Source of the DNA: Variovorax sp. YR216
Lineage (GTDB): Bacteria > Pseudomonadota > Gammaproteobacteria > Burkholderiales > Burkholderiaceae_C
Length of the DNA: 64,000 nucleotides
Reading direction: 5' to 3'
Assembly (NCBI RefSeq): GCF_900107745.1
Contig: NZ_FNRO01000016.1
Coordinates: forward strand, 62,001-126,000
The notes below the pieces were generated by a model that saw nothing but the letters and a program-made list of their open reading frames with translations, searched no databases and was not told the origin of the DNA. Below, one piece after another: positions 29,607 to 37,315 of this stretch; position 1 is the first letter of the stretch, and each line of letters opens with the position of its first letter. The position numbers were made by a program, and so were the translations under genes.

Positions 29607-31018
29607 AGCTCAGCCTGCGTGCCAGCCTGCTTGCCTGGGTCATGCTGCCCCTGGCCGGCGCGGTGGCGGTCGATGCATGGATCAGCCACCGCGAAGCCCG
29701 ACGCACAGCTGTCGCGGTGCAAGACCGTCTGCTGCTGGGCTCGGCGCGCATCGTCGCGGAGCAGGTGCACATCGAAGGCGACAGCTTCAGGGAGCACATT
29801 CCCCCCGCGGCGCTGGAGCTGTTCGAGGCTCGCGATGTGGACCAGATCCTCTACCGTGTCACCGGCTCCAACGGACGCCTCATCACGGGCTATGCCGAGC
29901 TCGGGCTGCCGACGAGCTTGCTGCAGCCGGAGGTTCCCTATTTTTTCAACGCGTCGGTGCGGGGCCAGCCCGTGCGCGTGGTCGCCTATTCGCAACCTGT
30001 GGTCGGGGCCCAGGACATCGAGGCGGTCACCGTCGAGATCGCGCAGACCCTGAACGGCCGCGATGCCTTGACCACAGACCTCTGGTCGCACGCGATCCTG
30101 CAGCAAGCGGTGATCCTGACGATGACGTCGGCGCTCATCCTGCTCGGCCTGCGCCAGGGACTGAAGCCGCTATTGCGCCTGCGAGATGCCGTGCTCGCGC
30201 GTGCGCCCGGCGAACTGCAACCGCTCGCGCTGACCGATCTCTCTGTCGAGCTCTCCCCATTGGTGGTTGCCATCAACGACTATGCGGGCCGACTGGAGCG
30301 GTTCGCCGAAGCCCAACGTGTGTTCATCCAGAACGCCTCGCACCAGCTGCGCACGCCGTTGACGGTCATCACGACGCAGCTCAGCTACGCGTTGCGTGAA
30401 GACGATCCCAAGGCCAAGACCGAATCGCTCGAGGCATTGCGCGACACCGTCCAGCAGGCCACGCGCCTCGTCAACCAACTGCTGACGCTCTCCACCGCCG
30501 AGGCGGACGAGCAGGGGATGCTCCCCAGGTCCGTCATCGCGCTGGACGCCGTGGTCCGACGGGTCCACGAGGACCTGGCCGGTCATGCGCAAGCGCGGAA
30601 CATCGATCTGGGTTTCGAGTCCTCGGCCGATGCAAGCTCGGACGTGCTTGGCCATCCTTTGGCCGTACGCGAAGTCGTGGTCAACCTGGTCGACAACGCG
30701 ATCCGCTACACCCGGCCGGGCGGAATCGTCACGACGCGCCTGCAAGCGCGCGGGCCGCAACTCGTGCTGACCGTGGAAGACAACGGCCCCGGAATCCCTG
30801 AGGCGCTGCGCGGTCGGGTGTTCGAGCGCTTCTATCGCATCCACGATGGCGATTCCGGCGGAAGCGGGTTGGGGCTTCCGATCGTGCAGGAGTTCGTTGC
30901 ACGCATGGGCGCGAGGCTGGAAATGCGAACGCCGGCGGGCGGCATCGGTCTCGCGGTCGACGTGATCTTCGACACGCCCGTCCAGCCGACGCCTGGAGAG
31001 GCGTCGCGCGCTGTCTAG
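29603..31018 (+). CDS. tctE: Sensor histidine kinase, TctE-like
   Basis: A 471-aa membrane kinase: TM1 (residues about 8-26), a periplasmic region like the 2CSK_N domain of TctE, TM2 (about 166-184), HAMP, and H247 in NASHQLRTPL. The ATPase boxes are NLVDNAIRYT, DNGPGIPE and GSGLGLPIV. It is translationally coupled to tctD. It is predicted to sense citrate or a related tricarboxylate, perhaps through the binding protein encoded first in the cluster. Confidence 0.85.
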   Translation: MKLSLRASLLAWVMLPLAGAVAVDAWISHREARRTAVAVQDRLLLGSARIVAEQVHIEGDSFREHIPPAALELFEARDVDQILYRVTGSNGRLITGYAELGLPTSLLQPEVPYFFNASVRGQPVRVVAYSQPVVGAQDIEAVTVEIAQTLNGRDALTTDLWSHAILQQAVILTMTSALILLGLRQGLKPLLRLRDAVLARAPGELQPLALTDLSVELSPLVVAINDYAGRLERFAEAQRVFIQNASHQLRTPLTVITTQLSYALREDDPKAKTESLEALRDTVQQATRLVNQLLTLSTAEADEQGMLPRSVIALDAVVRRVHEDLAGHAQARNIDLGFESSADASSDVLGHPLAVREVVVNLVDNAIRYTRPGGIVTTRLQARGPQLVLTVEDNGPGIPEALRGRVFERFYRIHDGDSGGSGLGLPIVQEFVARMGARLEMRTPAGGIGLAVDVIFDTPVQPTPGEASRAV

Positions 31019-31025
31019 GATATAC

Positions 31026-31118
31026 GGGTATACCCTCGGCCGGCTCGGCAAAGCTGAAAGCAGGCAGAAAGCTGCCGCTTTCTAACCTATCGGTGTCCGG
31101 TGGCACTTCGATGCCACC
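31026..31118 (+). promoter_or_regulatory. Structured leader between tctE and aclB
   Basis: Three symmetric elements are packed in 93 bases: the palindrome GGGTATACCC (31026-31035), a bulged hairpin GAAAGC-a-GGCAG / CTGCC-GCTTTC (31056-31082), and a perfect hairpin GGTGGCA-CTTCGA-TGCCACC (31099-31118). A ribosome site AAGGAG follows before aclB. They could be a regulator site plus transcript-processing or attenuation hairpins; no T-run marks a classical terminator. Confidence 0.5.
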
Positions 31119-31149
31119 CCTGGTTTCGACACCGAAAGGAGACATTTCC

Positions 31150-32439
31150 ATGCAGATAACCGGTATGTTGCACGGCGCACGCCTGCTCGAGTTCGTGGGC
31201 TTCCCTGCCACCGAGGTCCTCGGCCCCGGGGCGAGCGAGGAAGAGATCAAGGCGCTCATCGACAAGTACGGCCTGATCTTCATCAAGCCCGTGTTCAAGG
31301 GCGGCATCGGAAAGAAGGGCAAGGCGGGCCTGCTGGGTCGGGCCAAGGACCTGCAGACCGCACTAGCAGAGAAGGAGCGGCTCTACTTCGCCGAGCACGC
31401 GGTAGGCAACGTCAAGGCCAAGGCCAACGGCGTGACCTTCGAGGCGGGGGTTCCGGCCGAGCACGAGGTCTATTTCTCGATCAGCGATTCGACGCACTTC
31501 CGCGCCCCCACCATGACGCTCACGCACATGGGCGGCATGGACATCGAGGAGATCGACAAGAAGCATGTGGCGCAGGTGCCCTTCGATCCGCTCACGGGTC
31601 TCAAGGCCTTCGTCGTGGCCAATGCGCTGACCGAGATCGGTGCACCCAAGGAAATCATCTCGCCGCTGGTGCAGCAATTGCCGAAGCTGTGGGAGCTGTT
31701 CCACAACTTCGGCATGACCACGTTGGAGCTCAACCCCATCCGCATGCGCCAGGACAAGAAGGGCCGACTGACGCCTGTGGCCTGCGACTTCAAGTGCGGG
31801 TTCGACCGCGATGACCCGCGCTGGCTGCGGCTCAATCTGCCGCCGCATCTGTTCGCCGCCGACTACTCCAACTTCGAGCAGGAGATCAACACGCTGCGCA
31901 CGCACCAGGGGCAAAGCGATGTGTACGTCATCAATGACCAGGGCACCGTGCTGGCGCCAACGTTCGGCGGCGGCGCCAACTCGCTGGTCACCGAGATGCT
32001 GGGCGACGCGGCCATCATCAGCTCCGACTTCGGCGGCAATCCGCCCTACGAGAAGATGAAGGAAGTGGCGCGCATCTGCTTCAAGCACTGGCTCAAGCAG
32101 GCCAACGTGCTTTTCATCATCGGCGGCAAGAGCAACAACACCGACATTTTCGAGACCCTGCGCGCGATGGCTGATGCGCTGCGCGAGCACTTCAGCGCGC
32201 ATGGGCCGACACCGCTGTACGTGGTGGTGGGCCGCGGCGGGCCGAACCTGGTGCGCGGCATGGGCGCGCTGCGCGACACCTGCGACGCCCTGGGCCTGCC
32301 GTATCGCCTGTTCGGCTTCGATTCCGACATGAGCGAGGTGATCCAGTACGCCAAAAAGGTGGACCACTGGATGCGCGGAGACGGACGTGCGCAAGTCGCG
32401 CAACGCCTGGGAATCGAACCTGCCGTCGCGGCAGCCTGA
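31150..32439 (+). CDS. aclB: ATP-citrate lyase, ATP-grasp subunit (AclB-like)
   Basis: A 429-aa protein with an ATP-grasp domain (KYGLIFIKPVFKGGIGKKGK near the N-terminus, TTLELNPIRMRQDKKG) and a citrate-binding flavodoxin-like domain (NVLFIIGGKSNNTDIFETLR, YVVVGRGGPNLVRGMGALRD). That domain order and length match the small subunit of two-gene ATP-citrate lyases. With the next gene it should convert citrate, ATP and CoA to acetyl-CoA and oxaloacetate. A citrate transporter follows, implying use of imported citrate. Malate- or succinate-CoA ligase activity is a less likely alternative, given the partner's citrate-synthase-like half. Confidence 0.8.
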   Translation: MQITGMLHGARLLEFVGFPATEVLGPGASEEEIKALIDKYGLIFIKPVFKGGIGKKGKAGLLGRAKDLQTALAEKERLYFAEHAVGNVKAKANGVTFEAGVPAEHEVYFSISDSTHFRAPTMTLTHMGGMDIEEIDKKHVAQVPFDPLTGLKAFVVANALTEIGAPKEIISPLVQQLPKLWELFHNFGMTTLELNPIRMRQDKKGRLTPVACDFKCGFDRDDPRWLRLNLPPHLFAADYSNFEQEINTLRTHQGQSDVYVINDQGTVLAPTFGGGANSLVTEMLGDAAIISSDFGGNPPYEKMKEVARICFKHWLKQANVLFIIGGKSNNTDIFETLRAMADALREHFSAHGPTPLYVVVGRGGPNLVRGMGALRDTCDALGLPYRLFGFDSDMSEVIQYAKKVDHWMRGDGRAQVAQRLGIEPAVAAA

Positions 32440-32450
32440 GGAGAAGACAC

Positions 32451-35174
32451 ATGCCAAGCACTTTTCAACGTCCGAGCGTGGGCGATTTCAAGTACCACGT
32501 CGGCATCAGCTCGCTCACGCAGGTCGCCTCGCGCGACGATCGTGTGTGCGTGCTCAACATCCTCGGTGGCGAATCGAGCGACGTCACACCTGTGAGCCAT
32601 GTGTACTCGGGCGGCAATGTCGTATGCGGCACGGCGCCGGGCAAAGGCGGCGCGGTGCTGGAGACCGCCATCGGCAACATCCCGGTCTACAACAACGTGC
32701 GCGACGCGCTCGCCGCGGGCCATCGCTTCAACTGCGGCGTGGTGTACCTGCCGCCTTCGGCTGCGCGCGACGGCGTGGCCGAACTGATCCGCGTCAATCC
32801 GGACCTGCGCAAGATCTTCATCATCACCGAAAAGATCTCGGTGCATGATGCGCGGGAGATCCGCGCCATGGGGCAGCAGAACGGCATCGACATCTTCGGC
32901 GCCAACGGGCTGGGCGTCGCCGACTCGTGGAACCAGGTGCGAATCGGCGGCGCGCTTGGTGGCGACAAGCCCGGCGATTCGCTGCGCCCGGGCTCCATCG
33001 CGATCTTCTCCAACTCCGGCGGCTTCTCCACCACCATCGCACAGTACCTGCGCATGGGCGGGTGGGGCACCACCACCGTGATCTCGTCGGGCAAGGACGT
33101 CTATATCCACTACGCGGCGCCCGAGTTCGCGTTTGCGCTGGCCAATGACGCGCGCAGCAAGGCGGCAGTGTTGTACTGCGAGCCGGGTGGCTACTACGAG
33201 TACGACGCGACCTTCACCAAGCCGGTCGTGGCCTGCGTGGTCGGGCGCTGGAAGAGCAAGCTCACGCGCGCCGTGGGCCACGCCGGCGCGATGGCAGGCG
33301 GCTCGGACGATGCGCTGGCCAAGGAACGCTGGTTCATGGAGAAGTTCGGCGTCGACGCGATCTTCACGCCCGAGCAGCCGGTGTTCTCGGCCAAGGGGGC
33401 GGTGGTCACCAACATTGCGCACATTCCCGCCGCGCTCACGGCCGTCATGCGTGCCAACGCGACGATGCCCGACTTCGCGGCCGAGGGAAACCTCGCGCTC
33501 AAGCCCTGGTTCGGTTCCGACGAGGGCCTGGCGCTGCCCGACGAGCTGCGGCTGCCGGTGGTGGAGGCGCTCGCGCCCTACAACGAGCAGGTGGCATTGC
33601 TGAACACGCAGATCGGCGGCGTGGTGCCGCGCCAGCCGATGAAGGACGCCTCGGGCGCCTCGCAGATGGATGCGAAGACACAGGTCAGCAGCCTTCACGG
33701 CACCAGCATGCTGCATGCCGCGACGCTGTCGCTGGAGTCGAACATCGCGCTGGCGCTGGTGCACGATGCGGGCGGAGAGAACGACCGCAAGCTGATCGCG
33801 CCCGCGGTGGCTTCTTTCATCAACCTGCATGGCCGGCCCGAACTGGCCGCCGCCCAGGCGAGCCGTGAAGCGGGCAATGCGCCCAATGCGGTTCTGGCCG
33901 CGGCGGCGGCGATCGTCGGGCCGCGCCGCCAGCAGGCCGCGCGCGGGGTGCTCAAGTTCATGCTCGAGCGCTTCCATGCCGCGGGGCTCGGCACGGAGTT
34001 CGGCGCCTCCCTAAGCGACAGCTTCGACGTCGGCCTGGTCGATGCGGGCGGCCAGGCGGGCCTGACGGCGGCCGCGCCCGATGCGCGAGCCGACGCACTG
34101 CTGGCCGGCGTGCAGGCGCGGGGCGCTCGCTCGGTGTTCCTGCGCTGGCTTCGCAGCCTGCCGGGACATCCGACCGAGGCCGCCGTACTGGCCGCGATCA
34201 GCGCCACGCTGGCGTGGGGGCCGCTCGGCCGCAAGCGCATCTCGCGCGCCACGGCGGAGAACTTCCCCTGGTGGCTGCAGCTGTTCGGCACGCTCATCGG
34301 GGCCTCGGCCGATGTGTCGAGGCACGCGCCGGACCGTTTCAGCGGCATCGAGCCGGAGCAGATGCTCGGACACCTGAAGCTCGGCGAGATCGCCTTCGCC
34401 GCCCTGCTGGGGCGCATCCCGGGGGAAGATGACCTGTTCGCCTTCCAGACCCTGGTCGGCCTGCTCCTGACCAACGGCCCCGGCGCGATCTCCGCGCAGG
34501 GCGCCAAGGGCGCGGTGTCGGCCGATGGGCCCGAGCAACCCGAGCGCGTGCAGCTCAACAAGACGCTGATCGGCTTCCTGACCCACACCGGCTATGCGCA
34601 CGGCGGCAACGGCTACGAGGGCATCGCCTATCTCGTCGAGCAGTTCAAGGACACCGGCCTTAAAGACCCCGGCCGCCCCGACCACGGCGTGGACCTCCAA
34701 GCCCTGGCTGCGAAGGCGGTCGAGCGCTACGCGCAGTACAAGCAGCAGAAGAAGACCGCCGGCAGCCTGGACATCGCCAAGCTGCCGGGCGTGAACCACC
34801 CGGTGTTCAAGGACAGGCCGGTGAATCACGACCCGCGCGAAGTGTTCATCGCGAGGCTGTTCGAGGAGCGCGGCGATTCCAACGTGTTCCACGCCTTCTA
34901 CCGCGCGCTGGTGCAGCAGTTGTTCGACGCGGGTGTCTCGCGCAACGTCTACTGCGTGAACATCGATGCGGTGATCGCCGCGCTGCTCCTCAAGATGCTC
35001 TGGAAGCCGCTGCAGGCCGGTGAGATCGGCGAGGCCGACCTGGAAACCGCGGCCTTCACCATCTTCCTCTACCCGCGCATGCTCGGCTGCGCCGCCGAGA
35101 TCGACGATCACCTGAACCGCGGCCGCAACATGGACACGCGCACGGCGGCATCGATTTGCAGGTTCGTTGCCTGA
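32451..35174 (+). CDS. aclA: ATP-citrate lyase, CoA-ligase/citryl-CoA lyase subunit (AclA-like), enlarged
   Basis: A 907-aa partner subunit. Residues about 1-330 are a succinyl-CoA-synthetase-alpha-like part with the phospho-His H277 in AVGHAGAMAGG. Residues about 480-907 are a divergent citrate-synthase-like lyase domain (LLTNGPGAISAQGAKGAVSA, HTGYAHGGNGYEGIAYL, LPGVNHPVFK, VNIDAVIAALLLKMLW). Canonical AclA is near 610 aa, so about 300 residues are extra, spread through the linker (about 390-640) and the C-terminal half. It starts 11 bases after aclB. The motifs of both active sites seem present, but the lyase half is diverged enough that its exact substrate (citrate or a homologue) should be treated as inferred. 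Confidence 0.75.
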   Translation: MPSTFQRPSVGDFKYHVGISSLTQVASRDDRVCVLNILGGESSDVTPVSHVYSGGNVVCGTAPGKGGAVLETAIGNIPVYNNVRDALAAGHRFNCGVVYLPPSAARDGVAELIRVNPDLRKIFIITEKISVHDAREIRAMGQQNGIDIFGANGLGVADSWNQVRIGGALGGDKPGDSLRPGSIAIFSNSGGFSTTIAQYLRMGGWGTTTVISSGKDVYIHYAAPEFAFALANDARSKAAVLYCEPGGYYEYDATFTKPVVACVVGRWKSKLTRAVGHAGAMAGGSDDALAKERWFMEKFGVDAIFTPEQPVFSAKGAVVTNIAHIPAALTAVMRANATMPDFAAEGNLALKPWFGSDEGLALPDELRLPVVEALAPYNEQVALLNTQIGGVVPRQPMKDASGASQMDAKTQVSSLHGTSMLHAATLSLESNIALALVHDAGGENDRKLIAPAVASFINLHGRPELAAAQASREAGNAPNAVLAAAAAIVGPRRQQAARGVLKFMLERFHAAGLGTEFGASLSDSFDVGLVDAGGQAGLTAAAPDARADALLAGVQARGARSVFLRWLRSLPGHPTEAAVLAAISATLAWGPLGRKRISRATAENFPWWLQLFGTLIGASADVSRHAPDRFSGIEPEQMLGHLKLGEIAFAALLGRIPGEDDLFAFQTLVGLLLTNGPGAISAQGAKGAVSADGPEQPERVQLNKTLIGFLTHTGYAHGGNGYEGIAYLVEQFKDTGLKDPGRPDHGVDLQALAAKAVERYAQYKQQKKTAGSLDIAKLPGVNHPVFKDRPVNHDPREVFIARLFEERGDSNVFHAFYRALVQQLFDAGVSRNVYCVNIDAVIAALLLKMLWKPLQAGEIGEADLETAAFTIFLYPRMLGCAAEIDDHLNRGRNMDTRTAASICRFVA

Positions 35175-35209
35175 AACCTAAAACTCATTCAAAGACACAA
35201 GGAGACATC

Positions 35210-36565
35210 ATGAGCACCACTTCGGCTGTCCAGAGCGTTCGACCCGACGACGAGCCATCCAAGAAGCAGGGCTTCTGGCCGCAGGGCTGGTGGAAACTGA
35301 TGGAGATCCGCATCGGCATCCTTCCGCTGCCCGTCTATGTGCTGGCGGGCCTGCTGATCGCGGGGTTCGTCGCGAGCGGCAAGCTGCCGGGGGAGATCTC
35401 GCTGGCCATCGTGATGTTCGCGTTCTTCGGCTTCACTTTCGCGGAGATCGGCAAGCGGCTGCCGGTGCTGCGCAGCATCGGCGCGGCCGCCATCTTCGCG
35501 ACCTTCATTCCGTCCGCGATGGTGTACTACCACCTGCTGCCGGCCGACGTGATCAAGGTGACGATGGACTTCACCAAGCAGACCAATTTCCTCTACCTGT
35601 TCATCGCCTCGATCATCGTCGGCAGCATCCTGGGCATGGACCGTCATGTGCTGATCAAGGGCTTCCTGAAGATCTTCGTTCCGCTCGCGGCCGGCACCGT
35701 GGCGGCTGGTGCCGTCGGTACGCTGGTGGGCACCTTGCTCGGCCTGGGTGCGTATCACACCTTCTTTTTCATCGTCGTGCCGATCATGGCCGGTGGTGTG
35801 GGCGAAGGCGCGATTCCGCTGTCGATCGGCTACGCCGAGATCCTGCACCAGGACCAGGGCACCTTATTCGCGACCGTGCTGCCGCCGGTGATGCTGGGCA
35901 GCCTGACCGCCATCATCCTCGCCGGCACCCTCAACTACGTCGGCAAGAAGATGCCGCATCTCACCGGCGAGGGCCGCCTGCAGCCGGGCGAGCACGAAGA
36001 CATGGACCCGCGGCAGGAAGAGATCACCGGCCACATGGACGTGACGCACATCGCGGCCGCCGGGATCACGGCGCTCGTGCTCTACCTGCTGGGCATCATG
36101 TGCTCACGGCTGTTCGGCCTGCCCGCGCCGGTGGCGATGCTGTTCCTGGCGGTGATCGTGAAACTGACGCAGGCCGTCTCGCCGCAACTGCAAAGCGGCG
36201 CGCACGTGGTCTACAAGTTCTTCTCGACGGCCGTGACCTATCCGCTGCTGTTCGCGATCGGAGTCTCGCTCACGCCCTGGGACAAGCTGATGGCCGCCTT
36301 CACGCTGCCCAACCTCATCACCATCGTCTCGACGGTCGCGACGCTGATGGCCACTGGCGCCATCGTGGGTCGCTGGCTCAACATGTACCCCATCGAGGCC
36401 GCGATCGTGAACGCATGCCACAGCGGTCAAGGCGGCACCGGCGACGTCGCCATCCTGACCGCCGCGAATCGCATGACCCTCATGCCTTTCGCGCAGATTG
36501 CCACGCGCATCGGCGGGGCCGTGACTGTGACCATCGTGTTGATCGTTCTGGCGCGCATCGCTTGA
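35210..36565 (+). CDS. 2-hydroxycarboxylate transporter (CitS/CimH/MaeN family)
   Basis: A 451-aa membrane carrier with about 11 spans. The two re-entrant GGxG loops that define the 2HCT family are present: PIMAGGVGEGAIPLSIGYAE and CHSGQGGTGDVAILTAANRM. ATG 35210 follows an AAGGAG site, 35 bases after aclA. Family members carry citrate, malate or lactate with Na+ or H+, so this is the likely entry route for the substrate of the lyase. Confidence 0.9.
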   Translation: MSTTSAVQSVRPDDEPSKKQGFWPQGWWKLMEIRIGILPLPVYVLAGLLIAGFVASGKLPGEISLAIVMFAFFGFTFAEIGKRLPVLRSIGAAAIFATFIPSAMVYYHLLPADVIKVTMDFTKQTNFLYLFIASIIVGSILGMDRHVLIKGFLKIFVPLAAGTVAAGAVGTLVGTLLGLGAYHTFFFIVVPIMAGGVGEGAIPLSIGYAEILHQDQGTLFATVLPPVMLGSLTAIILAGTLNYVGKKMPHLTGEGRLQPGEHEDMDPRQEEITGHMDVTHIAAAGITALVLYLLGIMCSRLFGLPAPVAMLFLAVIVKLTQAVSPQLQSGAHVVYKFFSTAVTYPLLFAIGVSLTPWDKLMAAFTLPNLITIVSTVATLMATGAIVGRWLNMYPIEAAIVNACHSGQGGTGDVAILTAANRMTLMPFAQIATRIGGAVTVTIVLIVLARIA

Positions 36566-36649
36566 GCACTGGATCTGTCGCAATAGCGGTGTCGGCGAGA
36601 ATTGGTGATGGTCCCGCTGCACCTCCAACTCGAAGCGTCGACGCTGCGC

Positions 36650-36790
36650 AAGGTGCTCAAGCGGCTGCACTATCCGCTTGAGGTCATCCTGGTGTGCGTG
36701 CGCTGGTATGCGGCTTACCCGTTGAGTCTGCGCAACCTGGAGGAGATGATGGCCGAGCGCGGGGTGATGGTCGATCACGCCACCGTGCAC
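36650..36790 (+). pseudogene. IS6-family transposase N-terminal fragment
   Basis: The frame reads KRLHYPLEVILVCVRWYAAY, PLSLRNLEEMMAERGVMVDH, then ATVH, after which the match ends abruptly (CREE stop). This is the N-terminal helix-turn-helix region of IS6/IS26-like transposases. The catalytic DDE domain is missing. Confidence 0.75.
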
Positions 36791-36910
36791 TGCCGTGAAG
36801 AATAGTAAAGACGTTCCATCTGCTTGAGGCATCGGGAGACGAACCCGAGGAAGAGCTTCCGTCGCCCGCTCTGAGTCAAGCGCGCCGTTCGCTTGCCTCA
36901 TCAACGTAGG

Positions 36911-37042
36911 TCAGAACACCCGTCCGGATGGTAATTCCATTGGGGCGCAGCGTTCACGCTTGGCCATGACCGTCGCCTGCGATTCAAGGCTCTCGAGCAG
37001 ACGATCAAGCGTGTCGACATCGTTGGGGTCGAGCCTTGACAT
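36911..37042 (-). CDS. Small ORF inside the right repeat end (43 aa)
   Basis: ATG at 37042 opens a 43-codon frame starting MSRLDPNDVDTLDRLLESLE and ending ELPSGRVF, reading inward from the right inverted repeat. It is acidic then basic with a possible amphipathic helix. I do not recognise it; it could be the start of a transposon gene or spurious. Confidence 0.3.
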   Translation of the reverse strand: MSRLDPNDVDTLDRLLESLESQATVMAKRERCAPMELPSGRVF

Positions 37043-37075
37043 CAGTTCGTTGTTGAAAGGCCCATCAGTGCCAAT

Positions 37076-37118
37076 TGAAAGATCAGAAGTGACAGATTGA
37101 AGGGAAACCGACACCTGC
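37076..37118 (-). repeat. Right copy of the 43-bp inverted repeat (transposon end)
   Basis: Minus-strand copy of the sequence at 26045-26087 (three differences). It ends with the same CTGTCACTTC-N3-TCTTTCA pattern and runs into TTTCAATTGGCAC. Together the copies bound 11,074 bases holding the TumE-type module and the citrate genes. Confidence 0.7.
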
Positions 37119-37315
37119 CTATTCGATAACCAGGTTCGAGTTGATAACCGTGTCGCGCCACTGCCTGCGCCGGGCTCGGCGCGTGCGTCAGGCAGGCGCG
37201 CACATGCGGGCGACTTCGATCCTCGGCTTTCTTCTTTGGTTGTGGCGGCCGGAAGCGCAATGCATCATCTTTCGCCCCCAGTTGCCGTTGAGCTGCTCAC
37301 CTCATCCAAGATCGG

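Noticed and set aside
31150..35174. Reading the ATP-citrate lyase genes as evidence of reverse-TCA carbon fixation
   Set aside because: No 2-oxoglutarate or pyruvate ferredoxin oxidoreductase or fumarate reductase lies nearby; transporter and TctDE context favours citrate catabolism.
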